Origin: CAZMFZ01 sp964565665
Lineage (GTDB): Bacteria > Bacteroidota > Bacteroidia > Cytophagales > UBA9547
NCBI GenBank assembly: GCA_964565665.1
Contig: CAZMFZ010000010.1
Span: 1-45,957 of the forward strand
Length of the DNA: 45,957 bases
Direction: 5' to 3'
Below are positions 8,496 through 17,802 of the stretch, piece after piece. Each line of letters starts with the position of its first letter. The first letter of the stretch is position 1. A program made the position numbers and the translations under genes. The notes under the pieces were generated by a model that saw nothing but the letters and a program-made list of their open reading frames with translations, was not told the DNA's origin and made no database searches.

Positions 8496-9401
8496 ATGGT
8501 TTTCAAGGTGTTAGGTGCTGGTTCGGCTACGCCAATAGTGGGCAGATATCCTTCTGCCTTTGCCCTAATCCTTGAAAGTGAAACTTTTCTAATCGATTGT
8601 GGCGAAGGCACACAGTGGCGAATGATTGAGCATGGCATCAAACATTCCAAAATAAATCACATATTCATTTCGCACTTGCATGGCGACCATTTTTTGGGGT
8701 TGGTTGGGCTTATTTCTACAATGAATAGCTTGGCTAGAAAACACGATTTGCACCTATATGCCCCAGCAGGATTAAAGGAAATAATTTCCATCCAATTCAA
8801 ATACCAAGATACAAGACTGGATTTTAACCTTCACATTCATGAAATTTTTACCCAAACCATTACCCTAATTGCAGAAAACAAATGGATAGATATTTTCGCT
8901 TTTCCATTGGTGCATAGGGTAGTTACACATGGATTTTTATTTCGTGAAAAGCCCAAATTAAAAAATATTGTCAAAGGAAATTTGCCTGAAAATATGCTTT
9001 TACAACACATACATTTGCTCAAACAAGGGCTTGATGTAGTTGATGAAAATGGGCAAATTATCTACAAGGCTAGTGAATACACTTTACCTGAAGAAGCTTC
9101 CAAAACCTTTGCTTACTGTTCTGATACCGCCTATAGCGAAACCCTTATTCCCTATATTCACAATGCCGACTTGCTATACCACGAAGCTACTTTTCTGGAA
9201 GACAAACTCACAAGAGCATCGGAAACTTGCCATTCTACAGCCATTCAAGCAGCTACACTTGCGGCAAAATCGGAAGTGAAAAAGCTAGTAATTGGGCACT
9301 TTTCCTCTCGATATAAAAATATAGATTTATTTTATGCAGAAGCCAAAGCCCAATATCCGGGAGTAATACTTGCCGAAGGCGGGCTCGAGGTGGTAGTTTG
9401 A
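8496..9401 (+). CDS. rnz: ribonuclease Z (tRNA 3'-processing endonuclease)
   Basis: Short-form tRNase Z of the metallo-beta-lactamase fold, 301 aa. It trims the 3' trailer of tRNA precursors. The zinc motif HLHGDH is at residues 60-65; further ligands are in FPLVHRVVTHGF, YCSDTAY and IGHFSSRY, with the HEATF element between the last two. Starts at ATG 8496 directly behind the STAS gene (4-base gap), suggesting translational coupling. Confidence 0.94.
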   Translation: MVFKVLGAGSATPIVGRYPSAFALILESETFLIDCGEGTQWRMIEHGIKHSKINHIFISHLHGDHFLGLVGLISTMNSLARKHDLHLYAPAGLKEIISIQFKYQDTRLDFNLHIHEIFTQTITLIAENKWIDIFAFPLVHRVVTHGFLFREKPKLKNIVKGNLPENMLLQHIHLLKQGLDVVDENGQIIYKASEYTLPEEASKTFAYCSDTAYSETLIPYIHNADLLYHEATFLEDKLTRASETCHSTAIQAATLAAKSEVKKLVIGHFSSRYKNIDLFYAEAKAQYPGVILAEGGLEVVV

Positions 9402-9440
9402 ATTGCCATAATATCACCTCTTAAGCGTTGTAATTTTCAA

Positions 9441-10910
9441 TTATCTTTTTGCTAGTTTATCGTAATTCTCAAAAAAATCTGTAAGCTGTTCTACACCAAT
9501 TCTTTTAGCTATTATTTTCTTCTGCTCGTCTAGTATATACACAACTGGAGTGCTGTATATATCATAAATTTTTCTGAAGCCTGATTCGTTTTTTGGATCA
9601 AATACATTTATCCACGGCAAATTATTGTTTCTGATGAAATTTTTCCAAGGAGAAGCATCCATTTCAGTACAAACCGAATATACATCAAAATTGAGTTTGG
9701 CCTTCTTCTCTTTGTAAAGGTCTCTCAACTTTGGAAGTTCTTTTTGGCAATGCCCGCAGTTAGGGTCCCAAAATATAAGCACTATGTACTTCGATTTTAG
9801 GGAAGTGAACGATTTGTATTTACCACTTGTATCGGGCAGAGAAAGCGGAGGTGCAAGTTTACCCAATAGCAAATATTTAAGCGTATTGTATCTGTCACGA
9901 ATTTTAGTTTCTACTTCTTCTGTAATCCAATAGGCTTGGCCTGTGAGATAATAATTTTCAGCCATGTGAACGAATACAGCATCCATTCCCATGATTTGTG
10001 AAGTTTCGTATTGATTAGTAATATACCAAACCACATATTTGAATATCTCGCCTTTCTTATCTTTGATTTTAGAAATGATCACATCGGCTTCTTTATTGAT
10101 CGAATCTGGCACTTGTATAGTGAGTTGCTTCACGTATTTCTCAAGTTTCCCATGAAAGATTGGGCTTCTGATCAGGCCGTCTTCGTTCAAATCAATATTA
10201 TCCCAATAATGAGCTTTATAGTACCTGAAAGGAAAAGTGGAATCGGGGCGACCGTTGGGCAGCTTAGGCGGCTCTGGAATATCGCCATTTTCCATCTCAA
10301 TCATGGTATTAAATATTTTGGCTACAAACAAATTGGGATTGGTTTTTACAAAATCTTTTCTGAACTTGATAATATCACGCTCTACATTTACCAATACATC
10401 ACGGTATTTGACTTTATCGGCATCCACTTTCGCACTATCCATCAAAGCTTTATTTGCCTCAGCCTTTTTGCCTTGCACCACTATAAAGTTGAGGTAGTCG
10501 TAGAAGGCTTTGTTCTCAACTGAGCCAATTACTTTCATGTTTTTGGTATAATCTTTAGTATCGGTTTCCATACTGAAAACTTGCTCCCGAATGATTACCT
10601 CAAAATACTGTTTGCCAGGAAGCACTACCAGGTAAATTCCGTTGGCTAGTTTGTCTTTGCCATCAAACACAAATTCACCTTTGGCATTTGCTAGGGCGGT
10701 ATCTTTCAAATACTGCTTGTCGCCATAGTAATTGGCAAGCAATACGGTATCTTTTGCTTTTAGCCCATTAATTTTAAATTTCAATTCGTATGCTTTAGCA
10801 AATGGAGCTGCTTTGGCAGGTTTAGCTGGAGTTGCACTTTGCGAATAAGCCGATTGAGCAAAAACTAAAGCTACAAATAGAGATAAGGAAGTATATAAAA
10901 CTTGTTTCAT
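9441..10910 (-). CDS. exported thioredoxin-like protein (DUF4369/DUF5106/TlpA-type)
   Basis: 489 aa with a cleavable signal peptide (hydrophobic segment ending about AYSQS, residue 25). A beta-rich N-terminal domain (about 40-135) resembles DUF4369, a mostly helical middle part (about 140-340) resembles DUF5106, and the C-terminal thioredoxin fold has the active site CGHC at 385-388 within FWDPNCGHCQKELP. The cis-proline is in YSTPVVYILD. It probably acts in the periplasm on disulfides of envelope proteins; the partner is unknown. Such three-domain proteins are characteristic of Bacteroidota. It lies 45 bases downstream of yidC on the same strand. Confidence 0.82.
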   Translation of the reverse strand: MKQVLYTSLSLFVALVFAQSAYSQSATPAKPAKAAPFAKAYELKFKINGLKAKDTVLLANYYGDKQYLKDTALANAKGEFVFDGKDKLANGIYLVVLPGKQYFEVIIREQVFSMETDTKDYTKNMKVIGSVENKAFYDYLNFIVVQGKKAEANKALMDSAKVDADKVKYRDVLVNVERDIIKFRKDFVKTNPNLFVAKIFNTMIEMENGDIPEPPKLPNGRPDSTFPFRYYKAHYWDNIDLNEDGLIRSPIFHGKLEKYVKQLTIQVPDSINKEADVIISKIKDKKGEIFKYVVWYITNQYETSQIMGMDAVFVHMAENYYLTGQAYWITEEVETKIRDRYNTLKYLLLGKLAPPLSLPDTSGKYKSFTSLKSKYIVLIFWDPNCGHCQKELPKLRDLYKEKKAKLNFDVYSVCTEMDASPWKNFIRNNNLPWINVFDPKNESGFRKIYDIYSTPVVYILDEQKKIIAKRIGVEQLTDFFENYDKLAKR

Positions 10911-10955
10911 TTTAAGATAAATATTTGAGTTTTATTGAACGACAAACTAACAATT

Positions 10956-12755
10956 TTATTTCTTAACTGGTTTCTTTCTTAAATCTTGTTGTTGCTCCAT
11001 GGCAGCTTGAAGGCGTTGTTGGAACCGGTTGGGCTTTTTGGTTACTGAATTTTTCTTGTTATCCTCTAGTTTTGCACGAATTTCATCTTCATTGATAAAG
11101 GCTTTGATAAGGAACTGTTGCCCTACAGTAACCATGTTTGACACAAAATAGTAGAAACTTAGGCCCGCAGGAAATGAATTCATTACAAACATAAAAACCA
11201 AGGGCATAATGTACGACATGGCAATCATAGGGCCTGTGGCAGAAACATTGATTTGGTTTTGATACCAAGTATAAAGGATGGTAGAGGCTGTCATTAGCAA
11301 GGTGAATAAACTCACATGGTCGCCATAAAATGGGATAGTGAATGGCAAAATAGCCACGGTGTCGAAGGTAGATAAATCTTCAGCCCATAAGAAAGGTTGT
11401 TGCCGAAATTCTATGGCATTGGGGAAAAAGTTGAACATGGCAAGCAACACTGGCATTTGCAACAACACTGGCACACAGCCTAGCAAAGGATTGATGCCCA
11501 CTTGCTGATATAGCTTCATTTGTTCTTGCTGCTGCACGGTCATATCTTCTCCGGCTCTGGCTTTTATTTCATCAAGTTCCGGCTTGAGTACTTTGATTTT
11601 AGCTTGCGATTTATATGCTTGAAATGAAAGTGGGAACAGTACCGCCTTGATTATTAGCACCATGCAGATAATTATCACCCCATAATTAGAAATGAATTTT
11701 TCAAGAAAACTAAAAAGGGGCGCAATGGTATAGCGATTGATATTGTTGATTATAGGCCAGCCTAAGTAAACATTTTCATTGAAACTTGGAGCAACATCGC
11801 CCATAAAATCGAGCTTGTTTGGCCCGAAATAATATTTGAATTTTCCTTTGCCCTCGCTTAGATCAGACAGTTTCATATTCAAGTTGGCTGCTACCGACTT
11901 CACAACAGAGGGATTGTTGATGTCGGTTTCTGATTTTACCTCACCTGAGGCAAAGCCATTTTCAGCAATAAGGCCTACACTGAAAAACTTTTGCTTGAAA
12001 GCCACCCAGTTTACTTTGCCTTCCAATTTCACTTCCTGCGTTTCAAATTTGGTTTCCGAAAGTGAGCTGTAAGTGCCATCCATCAATCGGTATGTAATGT
12101 TGGCCGTTTGGCGACTTGTAGGCAGATCTTTTTCTGTCAATTGTAAATCTTCACTCCAAGTTAATGCCAGTTTATCGCCTTGAATCAAGTTGTCAATGCC
12201 TTTCGCTTCCAGATTATATTGCAATTCGAACGATTTCTCAGGCAATGTGTAGCTGTGGCTCACATATTGATTGGCACCCAAAGGCAATGTAAAAGTGACC
12301 GTGTTACCTACTTTGGAAGCTGTGTAGTATAAATTGCTTAGGTTGATTTTGCCCGTAGGTAAAAATGCCAGCAGCGATTGTTTGTTGAAAGTTTCCTTTA
12401 TCAAGTATAAATCTTCTCTCGCATATGTTTTGTAGCTTTTCAACAATGCCGATTTTACAATTCCACCTTTGCTGGAAAGTACAATTTTTAGGTTTTCATT
12501 TTCAAGTACGTACTCGGTTTCTATTCCAACTGCAAATGAAGCAAACGTGCCAAATTGTTGTTTTAGCTGCGTAGTGTCAATAGCCGAAGGGGCTATAATT
12601 GCTTCAGGTGCTTTGCTAGTCGAATCTATAACTTGTGTTTCGGTTACAGTTTTTTTCTTATCGTCAGAGGAGCCAGAGAAAAAAGTAAAATAGATAATCA
12701 GCATAGCTGAAATCAGCACTAATCCTATGGCTTGGTTACGGTCGATGTCTTTCAT
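10956..12755 (-). CDS. yidC: membrane protein insertase YidC
   Basis: Inserts and folds inner-membrane proteins alone or with SecYEG. The 599-aa protein has the Gram-negative layout: an N-terminal membrane helix (about residues 7-24), a large periplasmic domain (about 30-340), then the conserved five-helix insertase core beginning near WPIINNINRYTIAPLFSFLEKF, with LLGCVPVLLQMPVLLAMFNF and the last helices around PLVFMFVMNSFPAGLSFYYF. The C-terminal tail is rich in Lys/Arg/Gln, as expected for ribosome contact. ATG at 12755. The gene sits between pyrG (upstream, with one inserted gene) and the thioredoxin protein; pyrG-yidC proximity is common in this phylum. Confidence 0.96.
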   Translation of the reverse strand: MKDIDRNQAIGLVLISAMLIIYFTFFSGSSDDKKKTVTETQVIDSTSKAPEAIIAPSAIDTTQLKQQFGTFASFAVGIETEYVLENENLKIVLSSKGGIVKSALLKSYKTYAREDLYLIKETFNKQSLLAFLPTGKINLSNLYYTASKVGNTVTFTLPLGANQYVSHSYTLPEKSFELQYNLEAKGIDNLIQGDKLALTWSEDLQLTEKDLPTSRQTANITYRLMDGTYSSLSETKFETQEVKLEGKVNWVAFKQKFFSVGLIAENGFASGEVKSETDINNPSVVKSVAANLNMKLSDLSEGKGKFKYYFGPNKLDFMGDVAPSFNENVYLGWPIINNINRYTIAPLFSFLEKFISNYGVIIICMVLIIKAVLFPLSFQAYKSQAKIKVLKPELDEIKARAGEDMTVQQQEQMKLYQQVGINPLLGCVPVLLQMPVLLAMFNFFPNAIEFRQQPFLWAEDLSTFDTVAILPFTIPFYGDHVSLFTLLMTASTILYTWYQNQINVSATGPMIAMSYIMPLVFMFVMNSFPAGLSFYYFVSNMVTVGQQFLIKAFINEDEIRAKLEDNKKNSVTKKPNRFQQRLQAAMEQQQDLRKKPVKK

Positions 12756-12791
12756 TAATAAAGGTTGTGGAATATTTGAAGGAATGTAAAG

Positions 12792-13940
12792 TTATTTATT
12801 TCTAATTGTACTATTTAATGACATTATAAAAGAGTAATTCACGTCATAATTTATATTTGGGAGTTTTTTGTATTTATTTGCTAAATTGGGAAATTCGGAA
12901 AGGATATTAAACACATTGCTTTTTGATGCTGGGATAAATGCTCCTGTTTTTGTATCTAAAATGATTCCTTCTGACACATCTGATAACGCTGTGAAAGCAT
13001 GTACGCCTACCAATCCAAATGACAATCCTGATGCAACTACTCCAGAAGCATCAGCTAATTCATCTTTTATGAGAATATATTTACCTATCTCACTAGCTTT
13101 TACATAAATTTTATTCTCTACACCAGTAAATACTTGATAATTGCATCTACATACGTATAAATTATCTCCATCATAAAATCCATATAAACCTTTCACATAT
13201 TTTTTATCTTCGTTGCTTACTATTTTGCTATAGATACCATTATTTTCATAAATAACTCTATTCTTTATGAAAAAAGTGGTGTCAGGTTGGTTATACTTTA
13301 AGTTATTAAACTTTATAAATGCTCCTTTATTTAAATTAAATCTTCCATTTGATACATTTTCATTTGTATCAACTGTAAATAATTCTGAAAATTGATTTAT
13401 TGTTTTTAGGTTAAAATTCAAATTAGATTGACTCAATTCCATTAAGATTCCTTTAATAATTCTTTTTGGATGCCCTGTTGTAACATCAAGTTCGCCCTGT
13501 TTGGTTTGTTTCTCTCCTTCTATTTTTAAAACAAATATGCTTTCATCCTCTTTCCTCTCCCAAACTGAATATTCAATATCTAAAAAAGCATTTTCAGTAG
13601 TAGAAGTAATCCTTTCTGAAATTTCAAACTTGTTTATTACAAGAATATAGTGGTTAGTAGAATTTATATTTTTAAAATATTGATTAATGATATTATTAAT
13701 TTCAAATTTTAAAGGTTTTTGAGTAATTGCAGGCACTTTTACATTTCCCAAACCTTTATTGATAAATCCTGTGCTGAATTTATTCATTCTTAAATCTACC
13801 ACTGAATCTATTACACAGTTCACCCCTACTAAAGGCTGAATGTTGTCAATATCAAAGTATATTGTATGAAAATCTTGAGCAGAAACCCCATTATTTATAA
13901 AAAATACAAGTATAAAAAGTGAGGATTGAATTCTTTTCAT
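12792..13940 (-). CDS. secreted protein of unknown function
   Basis: I do not recognise this family. From ATG 13940 it is 382 aa with a signal peptide (KRIQSSLFILVFFINNGVSAQ; cleavage near residue 22). The mature part looks beta-rich, with many Asn, Lys and Ile and no evident catalytic motif, and has a Gly/Ala-rich stretch (ASGVVASGLSFGLVGVHAF, about residues 305-323) that may be a weak membrane segment. A TTG at 13946 is a less likely start. It lies between pyrG (26 bases upstream) and yidC (36 bases downstream), all on the minus strand, so it is probably cotranscribed. Base composition appears more AT-rich than both neighbours, which would fit later insertion. Confidence 0.7.
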   Translation of the reverse strand: MKRIQSSLFILVFFINNGVSAQDFHTIYFDIDNIQPLVGVNCVIDSVVDLRMNKFSTGFINKGLGNVKVPAITQKPLKFEINNIINQYFKNINSTNHYILVINKFEISERITSTTENAFLDIEYSVWERKEDESIFVLKIEGEKQTKQGELDVTTGHPKRIIKGILMELSQSNLNFNLKTINQFSELFTVDTNENVSNGRFNLNKGAFIKFNNLKYNQPDTTFFIKNRVIYENNGIYSKIVSNEDKKYVKGLYGFYDGDNLYVCRCNYQVFTGVENKIYVKASEIGKYILIKDELADASGVVASGLSFGLVGVHAFTALSDVSEGIILDTKTGAFIPASKSNVFNILSEFPNLANKYKKLPNINYDVNYSFIMSLNSTIRNK

Positions 13941-13966
13941 AATCAAAAGTATTTGTTTATAATAAA

Positions 13967-15586
13967 TTAAATTTTATTTTTAGAGTAATCCAATGCAGCT
14001 TTCACGAAGTGAACGAATAGCGGGTGCGGATTTAAAACAGTACTTTTCAATTCGGGGTGAAACTGCACTCCCACAAACCAAGGATGCTCAGGCACTTCCA
14101 CTATCTCCACCAAGCCCGTCTGCGGATTAATGCCCGTAGCTACCATTCCCGCACTTTCATATTGCGATTTGTAGTTGTTGTTGAATTCAAAACGGTGCCT
14201 GTGGCGTTCGCTTATCAGGATAGTGCCATAAGCCAAAGCCACTTTCGAACCGGGAGTCAATTCACATGGGTAAGCACCTAACCGCATTGTACCGCCCATT
14301 TGGGTTATTTTTTTCTGCTCCTCCATCATGTCTACCACTGGATGGGGAGTTTCCTTGTTCATTTCAGTAGAATTGGCATCTTTCAATTGCAATATATTTC
14401 TGCCAAACTCTATTACAGAACATTGCATACCCAAGCATATTCCAAAAAAAGGAATATTGTTTTCTCTGGCTATTTGTACGGCATTTATTTTCCCTTCAAA
14501 GCCACGCTCACCAAAACCCGGTGCTACCAATATGCCATCGTAATTGCTTACCAATTCATATACATTCGTATCGGCTAGTTTTTCAGAGTGAATCCAATCT
14601 ATATTTACCTTGCATTCATTTATTGCACCGGCATGTATAAAAGCCTCCGCAATAGATTTATATGCATCTTTCAGTTCTACATATTTTCCAATTAAGGCTA
14701 TGCTCACTTCAGAAGTTGGGTTTTTGAGTTTACCCAAAAATTCTTTCCATGAATCAAGATTCGGTTCTTGTCTTTCAAGTAAATCAAGTTTTTCTAGCAC
14801 TCTCAAGTCCAATTTCTCTTTCTTCATTAAAAGAGGCACATCATATATGGTTTCCGCATCTATCGATTCGATTACGCATTTCTGTTGCACATTAGAGAAT
14901 AAGGCTATTTTTTTTCTAATATCTACACTTAAAGGGTATTCGGTTCTGGCCACTAAGATATCAGGTTGGATACCTGATTCTGACAATTGCTTTACTGAAT
15001 GTTGTGTTGGTTTGGTCTTTAATTCACCTGCCGATTTCAGGTAAGGTACTAAAGTTAAGTGGATGGTGATTACATTATCATCTCCTTGTTCCCATTTGAA
15101 TTGCCTTACAGCCTCTACAAAAGGCAATGCTTCAATATCACCCACACATCCGCCAATCTCAGTAATTACAATATCAAATTCGCCAGTTTCGCCAAGTAAA
15201 CGAAAATTTCTTTTAATTTCATCGGTAATATGTGGAACCACCTGCACTGTTTTACCCAAAAAAGCACCTTCACGTTCTCTGGTGATTACAGTAAAGTAGA
15301 TTTTTCCAGTGGTTACATTGTTGGCCTGTGATGTGGGGATATTTAAAAACCGCTCATAATGACCTAAATCTAAATCTGTTTCCGCTCCATCATCTGTTAC
15401 ATAGCATTCACCATGCTCATACGGATTGAGTGTACCCGGATCTACATTTATATATGGATCAAACTTTTGAATGGTTACTGAATAGCCCCTGGCTTGCAGA
15501 AGTTTGGCGAGCGATGCTGATATTATTCCTTTTCCTAGTGAAGATGTTACCCCTCCTGTAACGAAAATGTATTTGGCCGTTGACAT
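13967..15586 (-). CDS. pyrG: CTP synthase
   Basis: Converts UTP, ATP and glutamine to CTP. The 539-aa protein has the N-terminal synthetase domain with GGVTSSLGKGIISASL (P-loop, residues 11-26) and the CTP/UTP-binding EIGGCVGDIEALPF, then a class I glutamine amidotransferase domain (about 290-535) with FFGICLGMQ (catalytic Cys) and VQFHPE (catalytic His-Glu). ATG at 15586. A near-perfect Bacteroidota promoter ends only a few bases before the ATG, so the mRNA may be leaderless. The secreted-protein gene and yidC follow closely. Confidence 0.97.
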   Translation of the reverse strand: MSTAKYIFVTGGVTSSLGKGIISASLAKLLQARGYSVTIQKFDPYINVDPGTLNPYEHGECYVTDDGAETDLDLGHYERFLNIPTSQANNVTTGKIYFTVITREREGAFLGKTVQVVPHITDEIKRNFRLLGETGEFDIVITEIGGCVGDIEALPFVEAVRQFKWEQGDDNVITIHLTLVPYLKSAGELKTKPTQHSVKQLSESGIQPDILVARTEYPLSVDIRKKIALFSNVQQKCVIESIDAETIYDVPLLMKKEKLDLRVLEKLDLLERQEPNLDSWKEFLGKLKNPTSEVSIALIGKYVELKDAYKSIAEAFIHAGAINECKVNIDWIHSEKLADTNVYELVSNYDGILVAPGFGERGFEGKINAVQIARENNIPFFGICLGMQCSVIEFGRNILQLKDANSTEMNKETPHPVVDMMEEQKKITQMGGTMRLGAYPCELTPGSKVALAYGTILISERHRHRFEFNNNYKSQYESAGMVATGINPQTGLVEIVEVPEHPWFVGVQFHPELKSTVLNPHPLFVHFVKAALDYSKNKI

Positions 15587-15591
15587 GGCTG

Positions 15592-15621
15592 CAAAAATAG
15601 CTACGAAATGCCCATAAACAA
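15592..15621 (-). promoter_or_regulatory. Bacteroidota-type promoter of pyrG (TTG-N19-TATTTTTG)
   Basis: Read on the minus strand: TTG (15621-15619), a 19-base spacer, then TATTTTTG (15599-15592). Both boxes and the spacing match the TTG-N19-21-TAnnTTTG consensus. A start site 5-7 bases beyond the -7 box falls on or next to the pyrG ATG (15586). Confidence 0.65.
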
Positions 15622-15748
15622 AGCATACCCACTCTAATTATTCTATTTACAATTGGGGATTGAATTTTATAATAAAAATAGCCCAAATAAAAATGTCAGC
15701 AGACAAACTTAAGATATGAAGCAAAAAATATTCCTATTAGTAGACATC

Positions 15749-15793
15749 AAAAAAGCCTGACTCTTAATTTTTTAAAATTAGTAGTCAGGCTTT
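15749..15793 (-). terminator. intrinsic terminator of the GldJ-like gene
   Basis: An 11-bp perfect stem (15752-15762 with 15783-15793) carries a second 7-bp stem inside (15765-15771 with 15774-15780). On the minus strand the structure is followed by six T (15754-15749, partly within the stem foot). It lies 22 bases past the stop of the lipoprotein gene at 15815. Confidence 0.85.
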
Positions 15794-15814
15794 ATAAAAA
15801 GATATTTAGGGAAA

Positions 15815-17032
15815 TTAATAGTTAGTTCCAGCTCTGATCATTGCACATCTAAAACCTATAGTTGATGTAGAAGAATCTTGTGCCATAAATCTTCTTGTTC
15901 CTGGTGACAACCAGTAAGCTACATCTTTCCAAGAGCCACCTTTATAGACCCTTACAGAATCATCAACCAACGAAATCCACTCTTTTTTATTATAATTTCT
16001 AGCTTCATCAAATACTCCATCTCTACGAAGTGAATTCAAATCGTCAAAATCGGTGAATGAAGATGAGCGATACACATCATAAACCCATTCGTTTACGTTT
16101 CCTGCCATATTATATAATCCATAATCGTTTGGAGGATAAGAGTATACATAATCAGTAATCATAGCTCCATCATTCAATTTGCCAGCTACACCAGCATAAT
16201 CGCCACGACCTCTTTTAAAGTTGGCAAGGAAATTTCCCATCTGATTGCCATAAGGGTTTCTTAAAGCGTGTCCATCCCAAGGATATAAACGAGCATGTGT
16301 TTGATTTTCATCTAGCCATTGTGTGCCTACTAATGCTTTGGCCGCATATTCCCACTCTGCTTCAGAAGGCAATCTGTAATCAGGTAAAATAAGTCCAGAT
16401 TCTAATGGAATTCTGCCGCCTGATTTTGAAATATCTACCAAATCAGGTCTATCAGCTTTCACAGCTAATTGTCTGTTTACTACTGTAGTTCTCCATTTGC
16501 AATACGCATCGGCTTGATTCCAAGACACGCCAACTACAGGGAAATATCTAAAACCAGGATATCTAAAATAATGGTCTACATAAGGATCGTTGTAAGAAAG
16601 GGCTTGTTTCCATACAGCAGTATCTGGCACAGCCTTAGCATAAGCAGGTGATTGTGTACCACCCGAATCTTTAGCTATATAAAATAGGTATTCTAACCAG
16701 TGAATATTGGCTATTTCAGTCTCATCCATAAAAAACGAGGTGATGGTAACTGTTTTTTCAATATTATCTCTAGTATTCATCAAATCTTCCTCAAAAGACC
16801 CTAAAATGGTTCTTCCACCTTCAATAAATACTAAATTTGGTCCTTCTGGCTGGCCTTTATATGGATTTACCTGAAAACTGCTATCTTCGTCATTGTATGG
16901 CAGGCCTGTGGCTGTGCTTATACTTCCAGGTTCGCTACTGTTGGGTTTACCACCTTTCGAACATGATACTGTGAGGGCACCAAGTGCTAAAAAGTAAGGC
17001 AGATACTTAGTTAATAATTTCTTTTTTAGCAT
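15815..17032 (-). CDS. gldJ: GldJ/GldK-type gliding-motility lipoprotein (FGE-sulfatase fold)
   Basis: From ATG 17032 it is 405 aa. The first 25 residues are a lipoprotein signal (KKKLLTKYLPYFLALGALTVSC). The rest is a formylglycine-generating-enzyme (SUMF1) fold: FIEGGRTILGSFEEDL near the start, MDETEIANIHWLEYL, YFPVVGVSWNQADAYCKWR, LPSEAEWEYAA, GNVNEWVYDVY and KGGSWKDVAYW. The MDET-E-N-x-LEYL block and the PDTAVW element resemble GldJ more than GldK. In Flavobacterium GldJ and GldK are lipoproteins needed for gliding and the type IX secretion system, where the fold is structural. Assignment to GldJ versus a related SUMF1 lipoprotein is inferred. A strong terminator follows. Confidence 0.72.
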   Translation of the reverse strand: MLKKKLLTKYLPYFLALGALTVSCSKGGKPNSSEPGSISTATGLPYNDEDSSFQVNPYKGQPEGPNLVFIEGGRTILGSFEEDLMNTRDNIEKTVTITSFFMDETEIANIHWLEYLFYIAKDSGGTQSPAYAKAVPDTAVWKQALSYNDPYVDHYFRYPGFRYFPVVGVSWNQADAYCKWRTTVVNRQLAVKADRPDLVDISKSGGRIPLESGLILPDYRLPSEAEWEYAAKALVGTQWLDENQTHARLYPWDGHALRNPYGNQMGNFLANFKRGRGDYAGVAGKLNDGAMITDYVYSYPPNDYGLYNMAGNVNEWVYDVYRSSSFTDFDDLNSLRRDGVFDEARNYNKKEWISLVDDSVRVYKGGSWKDVAYWLSPGTRRFMAQDSSTSTIGFRCAMIRAGTNY

Positions 17033-17214
17033 GTTATAAGAAAAAGGATAATACCTAAAGATTTCCGCTAATTTATGTAACGAAAATAACAAGTTCAAAT
17101 ATTGGGCGATTTTTTGTTGAAATTTATAAATTATGCCACACAATTGCAGCTAATACAACTCTAATCATAACCTTTAATAGACGGTACAATTGAGATTCAA
17201 AGCCTGTAAATACA

Positions 17215-17799
17215 TTATTTCCTGACAAAAAATATATCGCCCACTATAGTTTGGGCCACCATTTGAAACATTATTCCATTTTTATAACTGAACACCGATG
17301 GAAACGATACTTTCAAACTATATTGCCCTTTTAATTTGGGTTCTAAATCTACCATTTTCCCATTGTCTTCTGCATACACAGCTTTCACGCCTATAGGTTC
17401 TTCAAAATACATTCTGCTTACACTCCAAGTAATTTCTTTTTCATTTACAAAATAATCGCTGCCATTTTTCAGCACGTGATACCTGCTTCGCTCATACTTA
17501 GCTTTGATATTGGCATCAAACACACCCTTGTTAGATTTTTGAAGCACATCGGCAGAAATGAGCTTGCCATTATCATAAATAACTGACATATTATTTATGA
17601 TAAGTAAATGGACTATAAAAGTAACATCTACTTTACTGTATAGTTTGTAATTTAATAAACTACTTGAAGGTTTGCGTTCTACATTCAACACCCCAACAGT
17701 ATCACTGGAGTGAATAATCCAAAAATCGATTTTCTGTGCTTTTGAATATGTGCTTATTAATAACATAGCAAATGCGAATATTCTACAATAGAGACCCAT
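17215..17799 (-). CDS. DUF6134-like secreted protein
   Basis: 194 aa with an N-terminal signal peptide (IFAFAMLLISTYSKA, cleavage near residue 21). The mature part is beta-rich: ...DTVGVLNVERKPS, VDVTFIVHLLIINN, ...KGVFDANIKAKYERSRYHVLKNGSDY. This alternation resembles the DUF6134 family of Bacteroidota, whose function is unknown; I assign it by general likeness only. It begins 3 bases after the winged-helix-like gene, so both are surely cotranscribed. About 180 bases without a visible gene separate its end from the next gene. Confidence 0.6.
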   Translation of the reverse strand: MGLYCRIFAFAMLLISTYSKAQKIDFWIIHSSDTVGVLNVERKPSSSLLNYKLYSKVDVTFIVHLLIINNMSVIYDNGKLISADVLQKSNKGVFDANIKAKYERSRYHVLKNGSDYFVNEKEITWSVSRMYFEEPIGVKAVYAEDNGKMVDLEPKLKGQYSLKVSFPSVFSYKNGIMFQMVAQTIVGDIFFVRK

Positions 17800-17802
17800 A
17801 TA

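Noticed and set aside
14610..15044. 144-codon plus-strand ORF opposite pyrG
   Set aside because: Fully embedded antisense to the CTP synthase gene with no recognisable motif.
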